Shown piece by piece: positions 42,070-54,950 of a DNA stretch of 64,000 nt (position 1 is its first letter; every line of letters begins with the position of its first letter). Under the pieces are notes generated by a model that did no database searches, was not told the DNA's origin, and saw only the letters and a list, made by a program, of their open reading frames with translations. The stretch is from the NCBI GenBank assembly GCA_037974665.1, contig CM075764.1, positions 86,298,825 through 86,362,824 of the forward strand. The letters run 5' to 3'. Source of the stretch: Ehretia macrophylla (Eukaryota; Streptophyta; Magnoliopsida; Boraginales; Ehretiaceae). A program made the position numbers and the translations under genes.

Positions 42070-43053
42070 TCAGATCTCATAAGGAGTGCTTATAACTAAT
42101 TTAGAAGTGACCCTATTCAAGATGTATACCACAGTAAGGAGTGCATGGCCCCACAGGCCAATAAGTAAATCGGTATAACTCATCATTGATCTGACCATGT
42201 CCAACAAAGTCCCGTTTCTCCTTTCTGATACATCATTAAGCTCAGGTGTTCCAAGTGGAGTCAATGAGATGACTATACCATTTTCTTTGAGATATTCCTA
42301 GAATTTAGCACTAAGGTACTCCCCTCATCGATTAGATCGAAGAGCCTTAATCTTCTTTCCAATCTAATTTTCCACTTCAGCTCTGTATTCTTTGAAATTT
42401 TCAAAGGATTCATATTTTTGTTTCATAAGATACATATACCCATATTGTGACATATCGTCAATAAAGGTAATGAAGTAGAAAAATCTACCTCGCGCCAATT
42501 TGCCAAATGGCCCACACACATCAGTGTGTACTAACTCTAAAATGTTTGTGGCCCTTTCTCTTTGTCCAACAAAGGGTGACTTCATCATCTTACCAAGGTT
42601 GCAAGATTCACATGCTGGAAATGGACCGGGGCTACATGGGCTTATAAGTCCTTCTTTCTCCAACTTAGTGATTTTAGCTTCCCCTATGTGACCTAATCTT
42701 AAATGCCATAAATATTTAGGGTTGAACGTATCTCTAGATCTTTTGAAGCTTTGAATACTCATACATTTCTCATTTCTTTTGTCATCTTTCTTTATATCAA
42801 GTATATAAAACCCATTAACTAATTTGCTAGTGCCAACACATTTATTTCTCAAATAAATAAAATATCCATTATCCAAAAATTTAAATTCAAAACTATTTTG
42901 AACTAAAACGGAAATAGAAATGATATTCCTCAAGGCACTAGGAAGAAAAAAACAATTGTCTAAAATCAAAGTAAAACTAGATGACAAAGTAAGACAACAT
43001 GTCCCCATAACTAATGCAGCAACCGTTGTTCTATTTCCCACCTTCAGGACCAC
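42070..43053 (-). pseudogene. Copia GAG-pre-integrase and integrase core
   Basis: Starting from 43053: LWHLRLGHIGEAKITKLEKE and the zinc-binding CESCNLGKM form the GAG-pre-integrase region. LVHTDVCGPFGKLARG with YFITFIDDMSQYGYMYLMK is the start of the integrase core, holding the first catalytic Asp. Near 42330 the segment that should read RSDRGGEY reads RSNR, then a stop, then GEY, so the second Asp is Asn and a stop follows. The last block, ELNDVSERRNGTLLDMVRSM, keeps the Glu. The domain is dead. Confidence 0.88.
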
Positions 43054-43254
43054 GTCGCCTTCTCCCAGAACTCTACTTCTCCTCAGCTCCTATACATAAG
43101 TACATATATGAGAAGTGGCGCCAGAGTCTAGCACCCATAAAGCATAATCACGGTTAATTGAAAGACTAATTTTAAATATGAGCAATCGTGACATACCTAC
43201 AGAGGCTTTGCCCTTTCCTTTCAGACTCTTGAGGTACTTTGGACAATTCCTCTT
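43054..43254 (-). pseudogene. Copia aspartic protease region
   Basis: WVLDSGATSHIC at about 43104-43138 is the protease active-site motif (DSGAT). A stop lies a few codons later (TYV, stop). Sequence towards 43254 links it to the gag zinc knuckle. Confidence 0.8.
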
Positions 43255-44029
43255 CTAATGTCCTTCCTTCTCGCAGTGGTAACAATTTCCTTGCTTTGCT
43301 GCCTTTCCCTTCTTCTTGGACACGCCTACAGTAGGCTTGCCTTGAAGGGTCTTTTTTTTTTTCTTCTTCTTCTTCTTCTTCTGTCTTTTAGCTGATGAGG
43401 AAAAAGCAAATGCTATCACCATTTCCTTACCTTTTCTTTTCATTTGCCCTTGTTATATAACTAGCATATTCAAGAGCTGAGGTAAGGTGCGCTCGATGTC
43501 ATTGGAAATTGACAATGAAAAGATGGAAGGATTTAGAAAGAGACTGAAATATCAGATCTGTTTACAAGTTCGAATCCATTGAGAAATTCAAGGATTCAAG
43601 ACGCTCGATTAAATAGATTATTTTAAGAACATGCACATTTTCATCTGATCTTTCCCTCATCCTCAATCGGAACAATTCCCTAGATATCTTATATCTAGCA
43701 ACCCTGTTTTTCATACCATACAACTCTTGTGAATGTTTGATCATTTTTGTGACATCTTCCATGTACTCATGTTGTAGTTGAAGTTCATTTAACATTGAAG
43801 ACAAAACATAGCTCCTGACCTTCAACGTATCATCACGCCATTTCCTGAAGGTTTTCATTTCCTCCTCAGTTGCCTCTTCAAACATCTCTTGAAGAAGTGG
43901 ACCATCAAACACATATTCAATCTTTTTGGAACTCAATATGATTTTCAAATTGTGGAACCAGTCAGGAAAGTTTGGTCCAGTCAAATAGTTCTTATCTAAG
44001 ATAGTTGCAAGATGATTCATTTTCAACAT
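43240..44029 (-). pseudogene. Copia gag
   Basis: ATG 44029 opens 155 codons: LDKNYLTGPNFPDWFHNLKI, ILSSKKIEYVFDGPL, VRSYVLSSMLNELQLQHEYM and EDVTKMIKHSQELYGMKNRV, the gag (UBN2) fold. After stops around 43560 it resumes to a lysine run coded by an expanded T/TTC tract (43350-43381) and the knuckle CYHCEKEGH (about 43257-43283), whose last Cys follows a stop. Confidence 0.82.
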
Positions 44030-45073
44030 ATAACTACATAAAATAATTAAATGAAATTAGATAATGTATCATTAACAACTTGATTTGGGCCTTTAAATTA
44101 AATAGTGTCTACACTAATTTTTTTTCGAATCCTACACTTCCCTAGTAAAAAATGAAAAATCAAATAAAAGAGTTTTTAGTGGATTGGGGGCCCCCTAATT
44201 TTTGTTTCATCTTATATGATAGATTCTTGGTGAATCAAAAACTAATAGGTGAACAACACTTATTCAATATATCACATACAAATCCCAATTTACTTGCCTA
44301 CAATTCTTTCGACCTTACATTATATATTTTTAGTCTGTAAGAATTGTTTAAGTTAAACCTATTATCCTAGAAAATTTGGATCAATGCAATACCGACACCT
44401 CACATAATAGATTCTTGGTAGCCAATAAGAATCCAAAATTTCCTACATCTCATATTTGTATAGATTTATTTTATATATTAATATAAATAAATAACCCCTA
44501 TGTGTCCATAGCCAGCTACTAACTTTCCTAATACACAAACTAATCTATGATAATGGAATGCACTAACATAATCTATCCTAGGCTGCATCATTATTAACTT
44601 AATATTTGGGAAGTGAAGGTTTGATGGTCTTTAATTAAGGCCTTACTTTGTACATGCTTCTGATTTCAATTTATCTCATAAATAAAATTAGAAACATCTA
44701 CACATTACATATAAGATTTTGGGCCAAATAAAGTCTTGGGCTAAATTAAATAAACTAGTCTAACCTTTTAATTCAAAATAGCCCAATTAATTTTAAAACA
44801 ACCTTTTAAAAATTAGCCCGAAAAGCCCACCATGCCTAATAGCCCAATTTAGAAAAGAAAAATTAAAACCCAAGGCCAAAGCCATTGACCCCAACTCTTG
44901 GGTTATGGGTTCAGGCCTGGACCCGGATCCAAACTCGGATCCTGTTCTGGGTCGTACTGCGGTGCAAGGCTGCTACCGACAGGAAAGGGGAAAGGACAAC
45001 CCCAATTTTTTTTTCATTATAAAACTATTTTATAAATATTCTAAAAAATAAGAAATAATATATATATATTTAC

Positions 45074-45109
<36 letters not shown>

Positions 45110-45295
45110 ATTTTTCAGAAAACTCATTTTCTTGAAAAGATCAATAAACATGTAAAACACCTTTTACATAAATTGGGAAGAACTAATCGACAGGGTTATA
45201 ATCTAAACACGAAAAAATAAACAACTTTAATTTATGATATAAGAGACATGAACAATTGTGCAATAAACATTAAATCGCATAATAAGCATGAACGG
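44030..45295 (-). other. Leader of the Copia element
   Basis: Non-coding sequence between PBS and gag. It contains an (AT)n/(TG)n microsatellite (about 45058-45110). 44415-45295 is shared with the second leader at 36358-37340. Confidence 0.7.
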
Positions 45296-45310
45296 TGGCT
45301 CTGATACCAC
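45296..45310 (-). promoter_or_regulatory. Primer binding site of the Copia element
   Basis: Minus strand GTGGTATCAGAGCCA, complementary to the 3' end of initiator tRNA-Met, directly next to the LTR end. Confidence 0.85.
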
Positions 45311-46736
45311 TGTTGAGAAACATACATGATAATTAAAATTTTTAATTACGCAGCGGAATAAATTTCTTGTATCCGTTCATGGTATTTGACGTAGATTTAT
45401 AACATATAACATAGTTTCAGGATTACCTCTAAGCACAGAACAATGGAAGATTCTAAGACGAGCTTGAAGCCTCCAAGAGTAATCCACACGAGATTCACTC
45501 AAATAATCAGATCTACCTCCCACTAGAGCTCTTAGAGAAAACCCGTAATATTTTGTATCTGACAGAGAATTTTGTGCTAGTTTTTCTGTGTCAGAACATT
45601 CCTTTATGTAGGAACTTCTTATGACCTACAATCATATATGGGTGAGTCTAAAATGACCAGACTTGGACTCTTCAATAACCAAATCAAATATCTAATTACT
45701 ACGAGTCCACTAAATTAATATTAGGACTATCCTAAAATTAATTTAATCTTTTTCTCTAATTCAATTAATTTGTTAATCTTTTTTGTGTGTGACCTCTCGG
45801 GTTCATAATTAATCGACATCGAATTATTAATTTAATTAATATTTAATTAGAACCCTTTGTAATTAATTCGCAAATCACTCGCGAGTGACACCTAACAGAA
45901 TATCACGATTACCCAATTAATAATAAAGTGCAAGTACACGAACCCTTTCTAAGTAATTTCCACACAATCAAAATCAATTTGTCTAAACATCCCGATTGAG
46001 CCAGAGTCATAGATAGGGTTATCAAACTTTATTACTCAATCATATGCCAAAATCTATTTAATCAGTAACTTAATAATACTCCGTGGAACGACTTCTACTA
46101 TTCCTCCTTGGTCAAGGATTTCTAGTTACTCGACTAATATATCGCATAAGATCCCTAATTGAAAGATTTTGTATCTACACGCACCTATCTAGATGACGGA
46201 ATAAATCACAACTATTGAATACATTGTCTAATCCATGATTAAGACTAGCTTAATTGCACCAGTAAATTATGTCATTCCTTGTCATGAGATAACCGTGGTG
46301 TCTCTAGTCTAAGGATTAATTGCATTATTATATTATACAGCAAATTATTGAGTAATCTATGTAATTTGTAGTATTAGTGATCATGTCCAGTCACTTGTTA
46401 CTTATACATCTACTATAACGATCTGAGACTAATCGCCCAAATCAATATCCCATATTATTTAGTTAGTAGACTGTAATCTAATCTTTCCAGATAAACTAAT
46501 GCCCGATTAATTTATCCTACGATTGGGGATAACTTTTAGAACGTATTTGTAAATATAGATTCAGTTACTCATATCCTTACTCCTAAAGATATAATGTATA
46601 AAAAGTGTTCTAAGCACTTTTATTTAATTAATTAAATCATATCAATAATTAAATAAACTGTTCGCATTAAATAAATAATACATTATCCAATTTTTAAAAA
46701 TATAATTTATTGACTTTTAAGACGTATATCCTAACA
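45311..46736 (-). repeat. 5' LTR of the Copia element
   Basis: 1,426 bases, minus-strand ends TGTTAGGATATACG and GTTTCTCAACA. It aligns along its whole length with the middle LTR minus the hAT insertion, with frequent substitutions, which indicates an old insertion. Confidence 0.88.
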
Positions 46737-46959
46737 TAAACTTGGAGTACAATTGGCAAAAGTGTACGATAACTCCTAGTAGTAGTCTAATTAACTTATA
46801 ATCAACCTGTACTGTTTTACCTTAGCACGATATCACCTTCTTAAAAAAAATCTATCAGTTTAACTAGATTTGTGTCTCATATGCTCAAAATGTGATTTGT
46901 CATATTTCTCGCTTAAATGAATTTTTTTGACAAAAATAACCTTAACAACTATCATTTAC

Positions 46960-47640
46960 TATCAAATATGGCAACCAAAATGTGCAGTGGAAAGTCTTAC
47001 TTATGGTAGCACTTTGGTTGATATGGAGATGGCGAAATGCAACAACTTTTTGAAATAACAAAACTAGAACAATTGAGGATAAGATGCAGCTTATTTGCAA
47101 ATATGCACAAGAAGTGATTAAACTAGAACAATTGAGGAACATCATAGATAGTAGTCGTATCTTTCAAAACTTGAGACTTGTGCCATGGATTAAACCTCAA
47201 GGCACGTGAACTTAATATTTATGGGTGTGCTAAGGGTAACCCTAAGATGGCAATGGTAGGAGGTATCTTCAGGGATGAAGAAAGGGATTAGTAGTCTGGA
47301 TTTGTGATTAATTTAGGCATTGTGTCCAATAATACTACAAAGCCAGTTGCGTTGAAAGAAGGTCTGAAATAGGCCCAAACGATAGGTATTGTAAGCTTGG
47401 AGATCGAATCCAACTCCCAGGTTATAGTACATCTTGTTCGATAAAAGTCTCCTGCTCACAGTCAATTCTATTAAGACCGAGACTGCAGGACTATCAAAAT
47501 ATGCTGAGGAGTAATGAAGGCTACCAATTGAAACATGTCTTTCGACAGGATAACAAATATGCATATTGGCTCACGAACTTTGGTTTGCAACAAATCTTAG
47601 GAGTTCAAACGCTTGATCATCCTCTAAAAAGTCTGTTTGG
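46960..47640 (+). pseudogene. LINE ORF2 RNase H-like fragment
   Basis: Shifting frames read ALWLIWRWRNATTF (end of the zf-RVT/linker), then LNIYGCAKGNPKMAMVGGIF with RDEERD, then ALKEGLK and IGIVSLEIESNSQVIVHLVR. These match the RVT_3 RNase H (LNTDG, GxxRD, ESDSQ) found at the C-terminus of plant LINE polyproteins and their host-derived relatives. At least three frameshifts or stops are present. No poly(A) or target duplication was identified. Confidence 0.6.
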
Positions 47641-49479
47641 AGTATGACAAATAGGGTGAAACATCCCCAACATTAGTGAATTTTTAATTTTCAACAATAG
47701 CCTCCATTGTAATAAAAAAAATATTGTCATTTACTATGTGACCACTTTTCATTCACTCTCCCAAAACATAAAATACACATATCCACGCACACAGAGCACC
47801 TCATTTCATATCCTAGTAACACCCATGGTAGACTTACACAGGAGCATACTACACACCACACACTCTCATACACCCGTATGATATAGACCACAATGGACAA
47901 ATATACCATGACAACACTACCACCACTACTAGTTAGCCTCGGAGCCAAACACCATTACAAACACCTAAAATTGAAACTCTCAAATATCAATCAATATTAT
48001 TACACAAATCTCTAAATTTACCAATTATTGATAATACAACATAAACATGTATAATCAAGCTACATCCAATCAGATCATACATTGCCATGAATGGTACAAG
48101 ACGAAGGGAGTGGTTGAGGTTGCAGGGGTAGTTGAATGGCCGAGGTTGAAGATGGAGATAAACAAACCTTAAATGTTCCTACCATAATCATTTTAATATT
48201 AAAGTATTTCTCGCTTGAGTTTGTCCCAAATAACAACTTTTTTTGAATTGGATGAATAGGTTGAAGAAATTGAGAAGGGTAGGAATTGAATGGTTGGATT
48301 AAGAGTTGAACTGTTAGTTCTAATCCCAGTGATCAATAAGTAGGAAACTAAGAAATTTGTTTGGGGAAAAATATGTGTGAATGTATGAGGTGTATGTATG
48401 TGTGCGTGTGTATGGATATGTGTATACAAGAGTATGTGGGTAAGGATGAAGCCAGGCCCCAAGGGTAGGGTATTGACTCATATAGTGATAGGAGTTAGGG
48501 TAAACTCTTATAGTGAGAGAGGTTATAATTATATAGTGAGCGAGGTTCAATATAATTATATTTTCCTTTTTCTAGTTGAGGGTCTGTTTGTGTACACCCT
48601 AATGTCAATATGGTTCCACTACTATATGTGGATATGTGTCTATCTAGGTGTGTGGGTATGTATGAGTCTTGTGTATGTTTATGTATACACGTGTGTGTGC
48701 AGGTATGTATATGTATGTATGGGTAGGCGGGGGTGGGCGGATATGGAGGGTATCTATGTATATGTTAGACACAAGGTAACAAGAAATGAGAAAAACAAAG
48801 AAAAATGGAGAACATAGTGGAAGTAAAGAATTGGCAGCAAGTCTGCAACATCAAGAAAATGTAAGGGAACTATGAGTTAATTATAGTAGCACAAAAAATA
48901 CAATACACTTGTGGTAGAACATAGGGAAATTTTGCAATTTACTCCTATTAATTAATTAATTTTTGGAGGATTTGGCTCCTCCACAATAAACATACTCTAT
49001 AATTTCATACAATAGTAGTTAGGCCTAATTGATGCCACGCGTATCAATTAATACATTCAGTGGTCTAGATTAATATTTTTACATAAGCCTTGTAACTATA
49101 GTTAGGAAGTATTGAATATCAATATATTAACAAAAGTAAATCCTTTAGTTAGCAAATCAAACGAAAATAAACGAAAATGAAAAGAAAGAATTAAATTATC
49201 AAATTAAGCTATATCAAACTATGAAACATAACAAAATTGGTAAGCAACTCATAACTCATAAGCGAATTTCATAAACATTATGACCTAACCAATGCAAGAA
49301 AATAAACATTGTGAAATGAATCAAATTACTTTATGATGATGTTTTTACCTTTAGAAAAGACCAAGAACATCTTATCTCAATTAATGGCCTAGACTACATG
49401 GAAGGTTCACTCATTTCACAACATGGTTCTACAAATAACCAGTGTCTTCCTTTTTATAGGGTTTGATAGTGTGATATAG
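47641..49479. other. Intergenic DNA with a GT-rich low-complexity zone
   Basis: 48370-48780 is a degenerate GTATGT/GTGTGT zone that produces long open frames by composition (for example 48398-48817); I do not accept these as genes. GGAGGATTTGGCTCCTCC at about 48964 is a 6-bp-stem hairpin of unknown meaning. The rest shows nothing I can name. Confidence 0.55.
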
Positions 49480-50330
49480 TTTTTTTTGTTGATGGCAAAA
49501 TATATTAACTAAACAAAGCCATAAATACAACCAGCAGGCTTAGACCACATATAGAGGTCCAAACAAAGAGAAAGAATACATGGACAAACCCAATAAGCCA
49601 ACAAGCCTAAACAATATATACTTACACCAACCCAAAAGAAAGCACCTAAGAAAAAACCATCAGCTAGATTCTAAAAGTCATGGGTCAAGAAACCAGATGC
49701 TAAAAGCTAAAAACCACCTATGAAAAATAGCCAAACTGACACAGTAGCATACCATTGCTACTAACGAGGACTAACCCACCAACAGCATACCAATGACAGC
49801 GTGAAACCCAACCACTAAAGCCAAACACGAGAAAAATCCCAAAACATATCTAGCACCTGTCGAAGCCACCAAAATAGTGGCTAACAACTCGCCATAGGCA
49901 AGCCATGAAAACACTTATAAAGAAGGATATGCGACCTTTAATGGAAGAAGATGATCGGGACCGAAATAAACCTAGATCTCAAAAGGCAGACACGAAGTTC
50001 ACCTGAACCCTTTAACAATACTACCATCACAGGTAGTCAAGAACATGGTGGTGAAAATCAAAAGTAGCAACAAAAATCAAGTAAAGCCAAGACAACATAT
50101 CATATACACCCATGATACACATAAACCACAAGTAGAAAGAAATCCTAAAACAACCAGCCACAACAAAAAGAAAAAGGAATAGAAAAACAAACTAAAAGGA
50201 AAAATAAGCAATGAAAAGAGAAGAGGGGAGACTAGTGCTATTGGCCAATGGCCAAAGCATCGAAAAATACCACACAAAGGTAAAGATGATACCTTCAAAT
50301 AGAGATGGTTGTAGATCCCATGTGTGCCTA
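49480..50330 (-). mobile_element. Probable LINE 3' region
   Basis: Read on the minus strand, the block ends GTATTTATGGCTTTGTTTAG then TTAATATATTTTGCCATC, then AAC and an 8-base A-run (49480-49487). This is the usual 3' UTR end of plant L1 elements. The upstream 800 bases are T/G-rich with phrases usual in LINE 3' UTRs and no RT motif. The 5' boundary and target duplication are not resolved. Confidence 0.45.
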
Positions 50331-50757
50331 CGACTAGAACTAGAAAACCTTTATGTATGTTGCTTAGTCTATTGGAGAGAGGGCCTTAGCGGTATGGTCG
50401 GGTTTATGGTAAAACCCGTGGTAGTATCTATGATGTGGGTTGTGTCCTTCCCCGTCCTCTCTATAGTGTATTTATAGATGGCTTGGTCTGTTTTTGTCTA
50501 ATAGGATAAGGATTTCCATTAATCATCTCATAACCAAATTATATGACTAGAGTCACAATCCACCTCGACTTTCGTCTCTTGAGTAAGCCCACTTTGCATG
50601 GGACTTCTTATGCGGTTGAACTTGTTCCTTCCTAGAACTCTGACACCTACCCACATTGCCTTTCATGGGTTGTTGATACGAGCCTAGACCAAGGCCGTCT
50701 CCCTGGCCCACGCATGTCCAACCCTTATTCCCTCTTACAAGAACGAACCCTTCCAAG
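50331..50757. other. Short intergenic stretch, nothing recognised
   Basis: No domain or repeat seen. CTCTATAGTGTATTTATAG near 50458 looks promoter-like, but there is no gene beside it. Confidence 0.4.
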
Positions 50758-50839
50758 TGAAGGTGCATGCTACCTAGATATATTATGGTATTTTAAAATT
50801 TTAAAGCATATAAATGCGGCGAAAACTTGATAGCATGCT

Positions 50840-53800
50840 TGTAACGCCCTGATCCCTCACGAAACCGAGACTACTATTAATCTTGTTTTTCTCAACCCAA
50901 TTCCAAACCCCTGGCACGAAATTTAGGGGAAAACGGATGGAGTTTTTCCTATATATAGGACTATCTAGAAACCTGTAAATAGTCACATGCAAGACCTGAA
51001 CCACAATCAATTATTCATACAATCTAGCTTTCAAGATTCATAAAGCCAACCAGCTCCTTAAGGCCATCGGAGCCTTGGAACCCAACAACATATCACAAAA
51101 GCATACAAAATTAAATCCATTAAAGTTCTATCTTTTTAATCCACATATCATACCACTCTATATTATCAATCAAGCTTTCTTATAATTTGTGTCCAACCAA
51201 CTAACTAGTTTTCATCATCCACACAAGCATACACTACTAAGTAATAAGTAAAACAAATAGAAGATATTACAAGCCTACTAGTACCTAATCATCAAACAAA
51301 ACTAGAACTTTTTTATTACATTCCTTGATATAACATAAATACATACATGGGCACAAAGTCTCAAATACAATACAAGCATATCATGATCACATTCTTCCAT
51401 GTTTTACACACTCATAGAGCAAGCATGCCATACAGGAGATAATTCAATCTTCAGCTTTACCTGAAATATGTTGAAAAGAAGAATGAGTAACCAAGTTACT
51501 CAGTAAGGGATATGATGCAGCATATTAAGGAATGCTTTCATGAGATGCAACAAAAATAACAACATATACAACACAAAGTAACAAAATTAATTAAACAAGT
51601 CTTTAACCATGTATAAAAAGGATAGGGTTCCATGTTTGTCTTCAATCACGAGCCACGAGCTAAGATCTTCAAGCAAGTGCCAGCAAAACCCTTATTCCTT
51701 CAAAATGAGGTACTCCGGATGTATCCCGATCCTACGACTTTTTCTCCTGAGGTAGGTCCATATGCCCCAACGAGGTGAACCACACCTCTGGGGTAGTGGA
51801 GTATACTCAGCGAGAGAAAGAGAATAAGCACCATGGTAGTTGAGGGAGCACGGCGAGCCTGATGCCACCCGTGTTTCTCGACACTACCATGTCCGAGAAG
51901 GTTACGCAACACCGAGACAAGATCACAAGAAACAAGAATATCAAATCACGTAAGAGGAACAACAAAGTAGGTCGCCCTCGCAGTTAATCACAAATAACAC
52001 GAAAAGACTCAAGATAGTAAGTAATATATTATATATAAACTTTATCAACAACTAAATAATTCAATTTAGAAATAATAAATCAAGTTAAAATGCACATAAG
52101 AGATAAAGACTCCCTCACCTTAGATTAAGCCAAGAATCCCCCCATACCTTCTCCAATTGCATGCACTATAGCTAGAATTCAAATATAATTTATAATTAAG
52201 AACAAGTTAGATTTGATTGCAGTTAAACTAGCACACACTCTTTAAGGTTAACTTTAAGCCTACTTAAGATCTTTAATATGCACTACATTACCTTAGCTAC
52301 ATAACATATCTTGATAATGCTTCTTAATTCACTTAGCTTGCATTCCCTATCGAACATTCCACATAACATACACGGGGTTCCAACTAGCTACATTCACTAA
52401 GCAACACTAGTTACACTAAGTTAAAGCAAGAGTTATAGCATTACAATCATTCACATTCAAGCAACTTTTTCTAGTTTAACATAAAGCACAAAGATAAGTT
52501 AAGGCGCTTTAGTTGACAACTTATACTTTACTCAATCTAACTATATTTTATTAACTATTAACTACAATTAAAACTCAAGAAAATAGCATTCAAACCAAGC
52601 TTAACACAAAATAAATTAAAGGCACTAGATAGTATGCTTTAATATTACACTTTAGTTACTAAGTTATAACATGTTAACTACTCAATGACAACTCAACTAA
52701 ATCATGTTCAAACTTCTAACAACATTGTACTAAACTACTTTAACTGCATAAATAACTATTATGAAACTCCTTAATTCATGAATCTTGCATTCGTCCTCAA
52801 ATATCTCATTAAGCACATACGGGGTTCTAAAACATTTAACTTCGGTAGGAGTATTATTTACATTCATTAAACTAAGATTACCAAGCTAAACCATCCAAAG
52901 TACTAAAATCACTTAACTTAATTTACAGGACTTAACCCCATTCTTGAGTTTCCTAACTTGCACTAACTCCCTTTCATAGCTAATACTCACATTCATGGAC
53001 CTACTATTTCTCTTGATTCACTAGATGGCATGTAACTATCTCCAATTCAATTGAGCATTCACACATAACCACCATTCATCACCATTAAGCTTCCTACTAC
53101 CTAAACTTGCTCATTATTCGCTAGAACCAACCATCAAGGCATCTTAAACCTGTAGCAAGATAAGTTAAAATTTTAGTCTACATTGAATTGACTTTCCTGC
53201 TTTTGTTACCAGCCTAATTGTTCTCCAAAAACTCTAAAACTCCACAAAAATGTAGTTCATCGAATGTAAATGAGTTTAGCCTCAAACGGATCTCAATTCG
53301 GAGTTATTCAATGAGATATGGCCTCTACAAAATCATCACGCAATCTGCCCTGCACCAGCGATTTTTCCATACACATTTCGAAAATAGCTAAATCGGAGGC
53401 CTAAAACGTTAGAATTAGCCCTAGTCCTAGAAATCAACATTTGCTCTAAACTTCCTAATCTAGTTACTGTGTAAATTTCATTAAGTTTCGAGTACGTTTA
53501 CTAGGTCAAAAAAGCTTTGAAAGACAGGGCAGTGGACTGACCAAGCAGGGCATGAATTGATTTAACAATTTCTCTTGCAATTTAGCTAGTTTAGATCATA
53601 AACATGATATGTAGGCATAGCTTGTAGCATTTATTCTTCACTTAGTACTTCTATCAAACACTTAGAATACAACTTTGAGCATAAACTACAAGTAAACACT
53701 ACAACTAAAGTTAACATGAAAAAGCTTGTTTCATAAGCATTAGAGAGCTATAAACACACTTAGCATGCTAAATCCCTACTAAATTAAGCATTTCTAGCTC

Positions 53801-54043
53801 CATAAATCAATTCTCTACACATTAGCAATTTTTAACAAAACAAGAAAATAATAAAAATACCAATTAGGATGATCCCCTCACCTTGTATAGCTAAGAAATT
53901 GAAGGAATTAGCTTGAAAACACCTGAGATCTGGCTAAAATGGAAGGAAAATGAAGAAGAACCCAAACCCTAAGCTTCAAAGAGGTCACGGTTCTCTCTCT
54001 CTGTTTGTCAATTTCCTTTCCTTTTTTGTTATGCTTATTTGTG

Positions 54044-54126
<83 letters not shown>

Positions 54127-54651
54127 GTAGACAACTTAGTTTAACTAATAGATTGACCAAAAAAAAATATACTATGCTGCTCACGGTTCCTATTCTTTTT
54201 CTTTTGTTATCTTTGACTATGCTTTGCTTTATTTATCAAATAACACAAGTACAATAATACATTTAATTGGTTAAAAGGCCTAGCTAATGGATTGGGCTTA
54301 ATTAAATATAATTGGGCTAAATTAACTTAGTAGGAAAAAAAATAGTTAGAAAGCTAAATGCTCAAAGAAACTAAATTTTACTACTCACTCGAGGACACTA
54401 AAAGCATTTATTTTCCTCATGCTCGGGACATGAAATACACATTCCAACAATGAATGAATATATTGAATACAATAATGTTCAGGAAAAAAAAAATAAAATT
54501 CAAAAAATAAAGCAGTTTAAAATTTTACCCGTATTCATTGTAAACATAAATTTTTAAGCAAATAAAGTAAATAAATGTCAGATAAGGGCATTTATGCAAT
54601 TATGATAATTAAATTTAATAAATAAAAGTCTCTCTGAGCTCGGGCGTTACA
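50840..54651 (-). mobile_element. 3.8-kb Gypsy-type solo LTR
   Basis: Ends TGTAACGCCCTGATCC and CTCGGGCGTTACA; exact 5-bp target duplication ATGCT (50835-50839, 54652-54656). It shares long stretches with the LTR at 54951, such as TCTTCAATCACGAGCCACGA and GCCCCAACGAGGTGAACCAC, and in reverse complement with the one at 20266. A (TA)n run of about 78 bases lies at 54045-54122. No internal domain, PBS or PPT. Strand was assigned by matching the member at 20266. Confidence 0.88.
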
Positions 54652-54950
54652 ATGCTAATCTAGGATCAAACCACAAGTTCTAAGATGAAATATTACAAGA
54701 ACACTAAGAACATGTGTATAAACAATTTATTAAGAATAAATTCCACCAAGAGATAATTTTGTTACCTTGATTCGTTAGCTTAAGAATCTTAACAAAAAAC
54801 ATAAAACTTGATCACTTTCTTGCAACTTGAAGATCTACTCGCCTAGAAGCTTTGGCAAACTCTTGATCTTCTCCTCTATGACCTTCTTCCTTCTCTTGGA
54901 TGATGAAGAATGGTAAAATTCTTCCCTTGTCATTTTTCTACTACTACATG

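Larger units (their letters stand above)
36358..46736 (-). mobile_element. Copia retrotransposon, tandem LTR-internal-LTR-leader array
   Basis: On the minus strand the order from the right is: LTR (46736-45311), PBS (45310-45296), leader, gag (from 44029), protease, integrase, RT, RNase H (to 40065), PPT, LTR (40044-37341), and then a second PBS and leader (37340-36358) homologous to 45310-44415. A simple element would end at 37341. The extra PBS and leader mean two copies share the middle LTR, the second truncated. Pol motifs are of the Tork/Angela (TNT1/BARE) kind. No target duplication can be matched because one end is lost. Confidence 0.85.

Noticed and set aside
47313..47564. Minus-strand 83-codon frame
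   Set aside because: Shadow of the LINE RNase H remnant on the + strand.
48398..48817. 139-codon + frame rich in Tyr, Val, Cys
   Set aside because: Coded by a degenerate GTATGT/GTGTGT low-complexity zone; composition explains the open frame.
54039..54257. Frame starting with many Ile-Tyr repeats
   Set aside because: It is the (TA)n microsatellite inside the Gypsy solo LTR.
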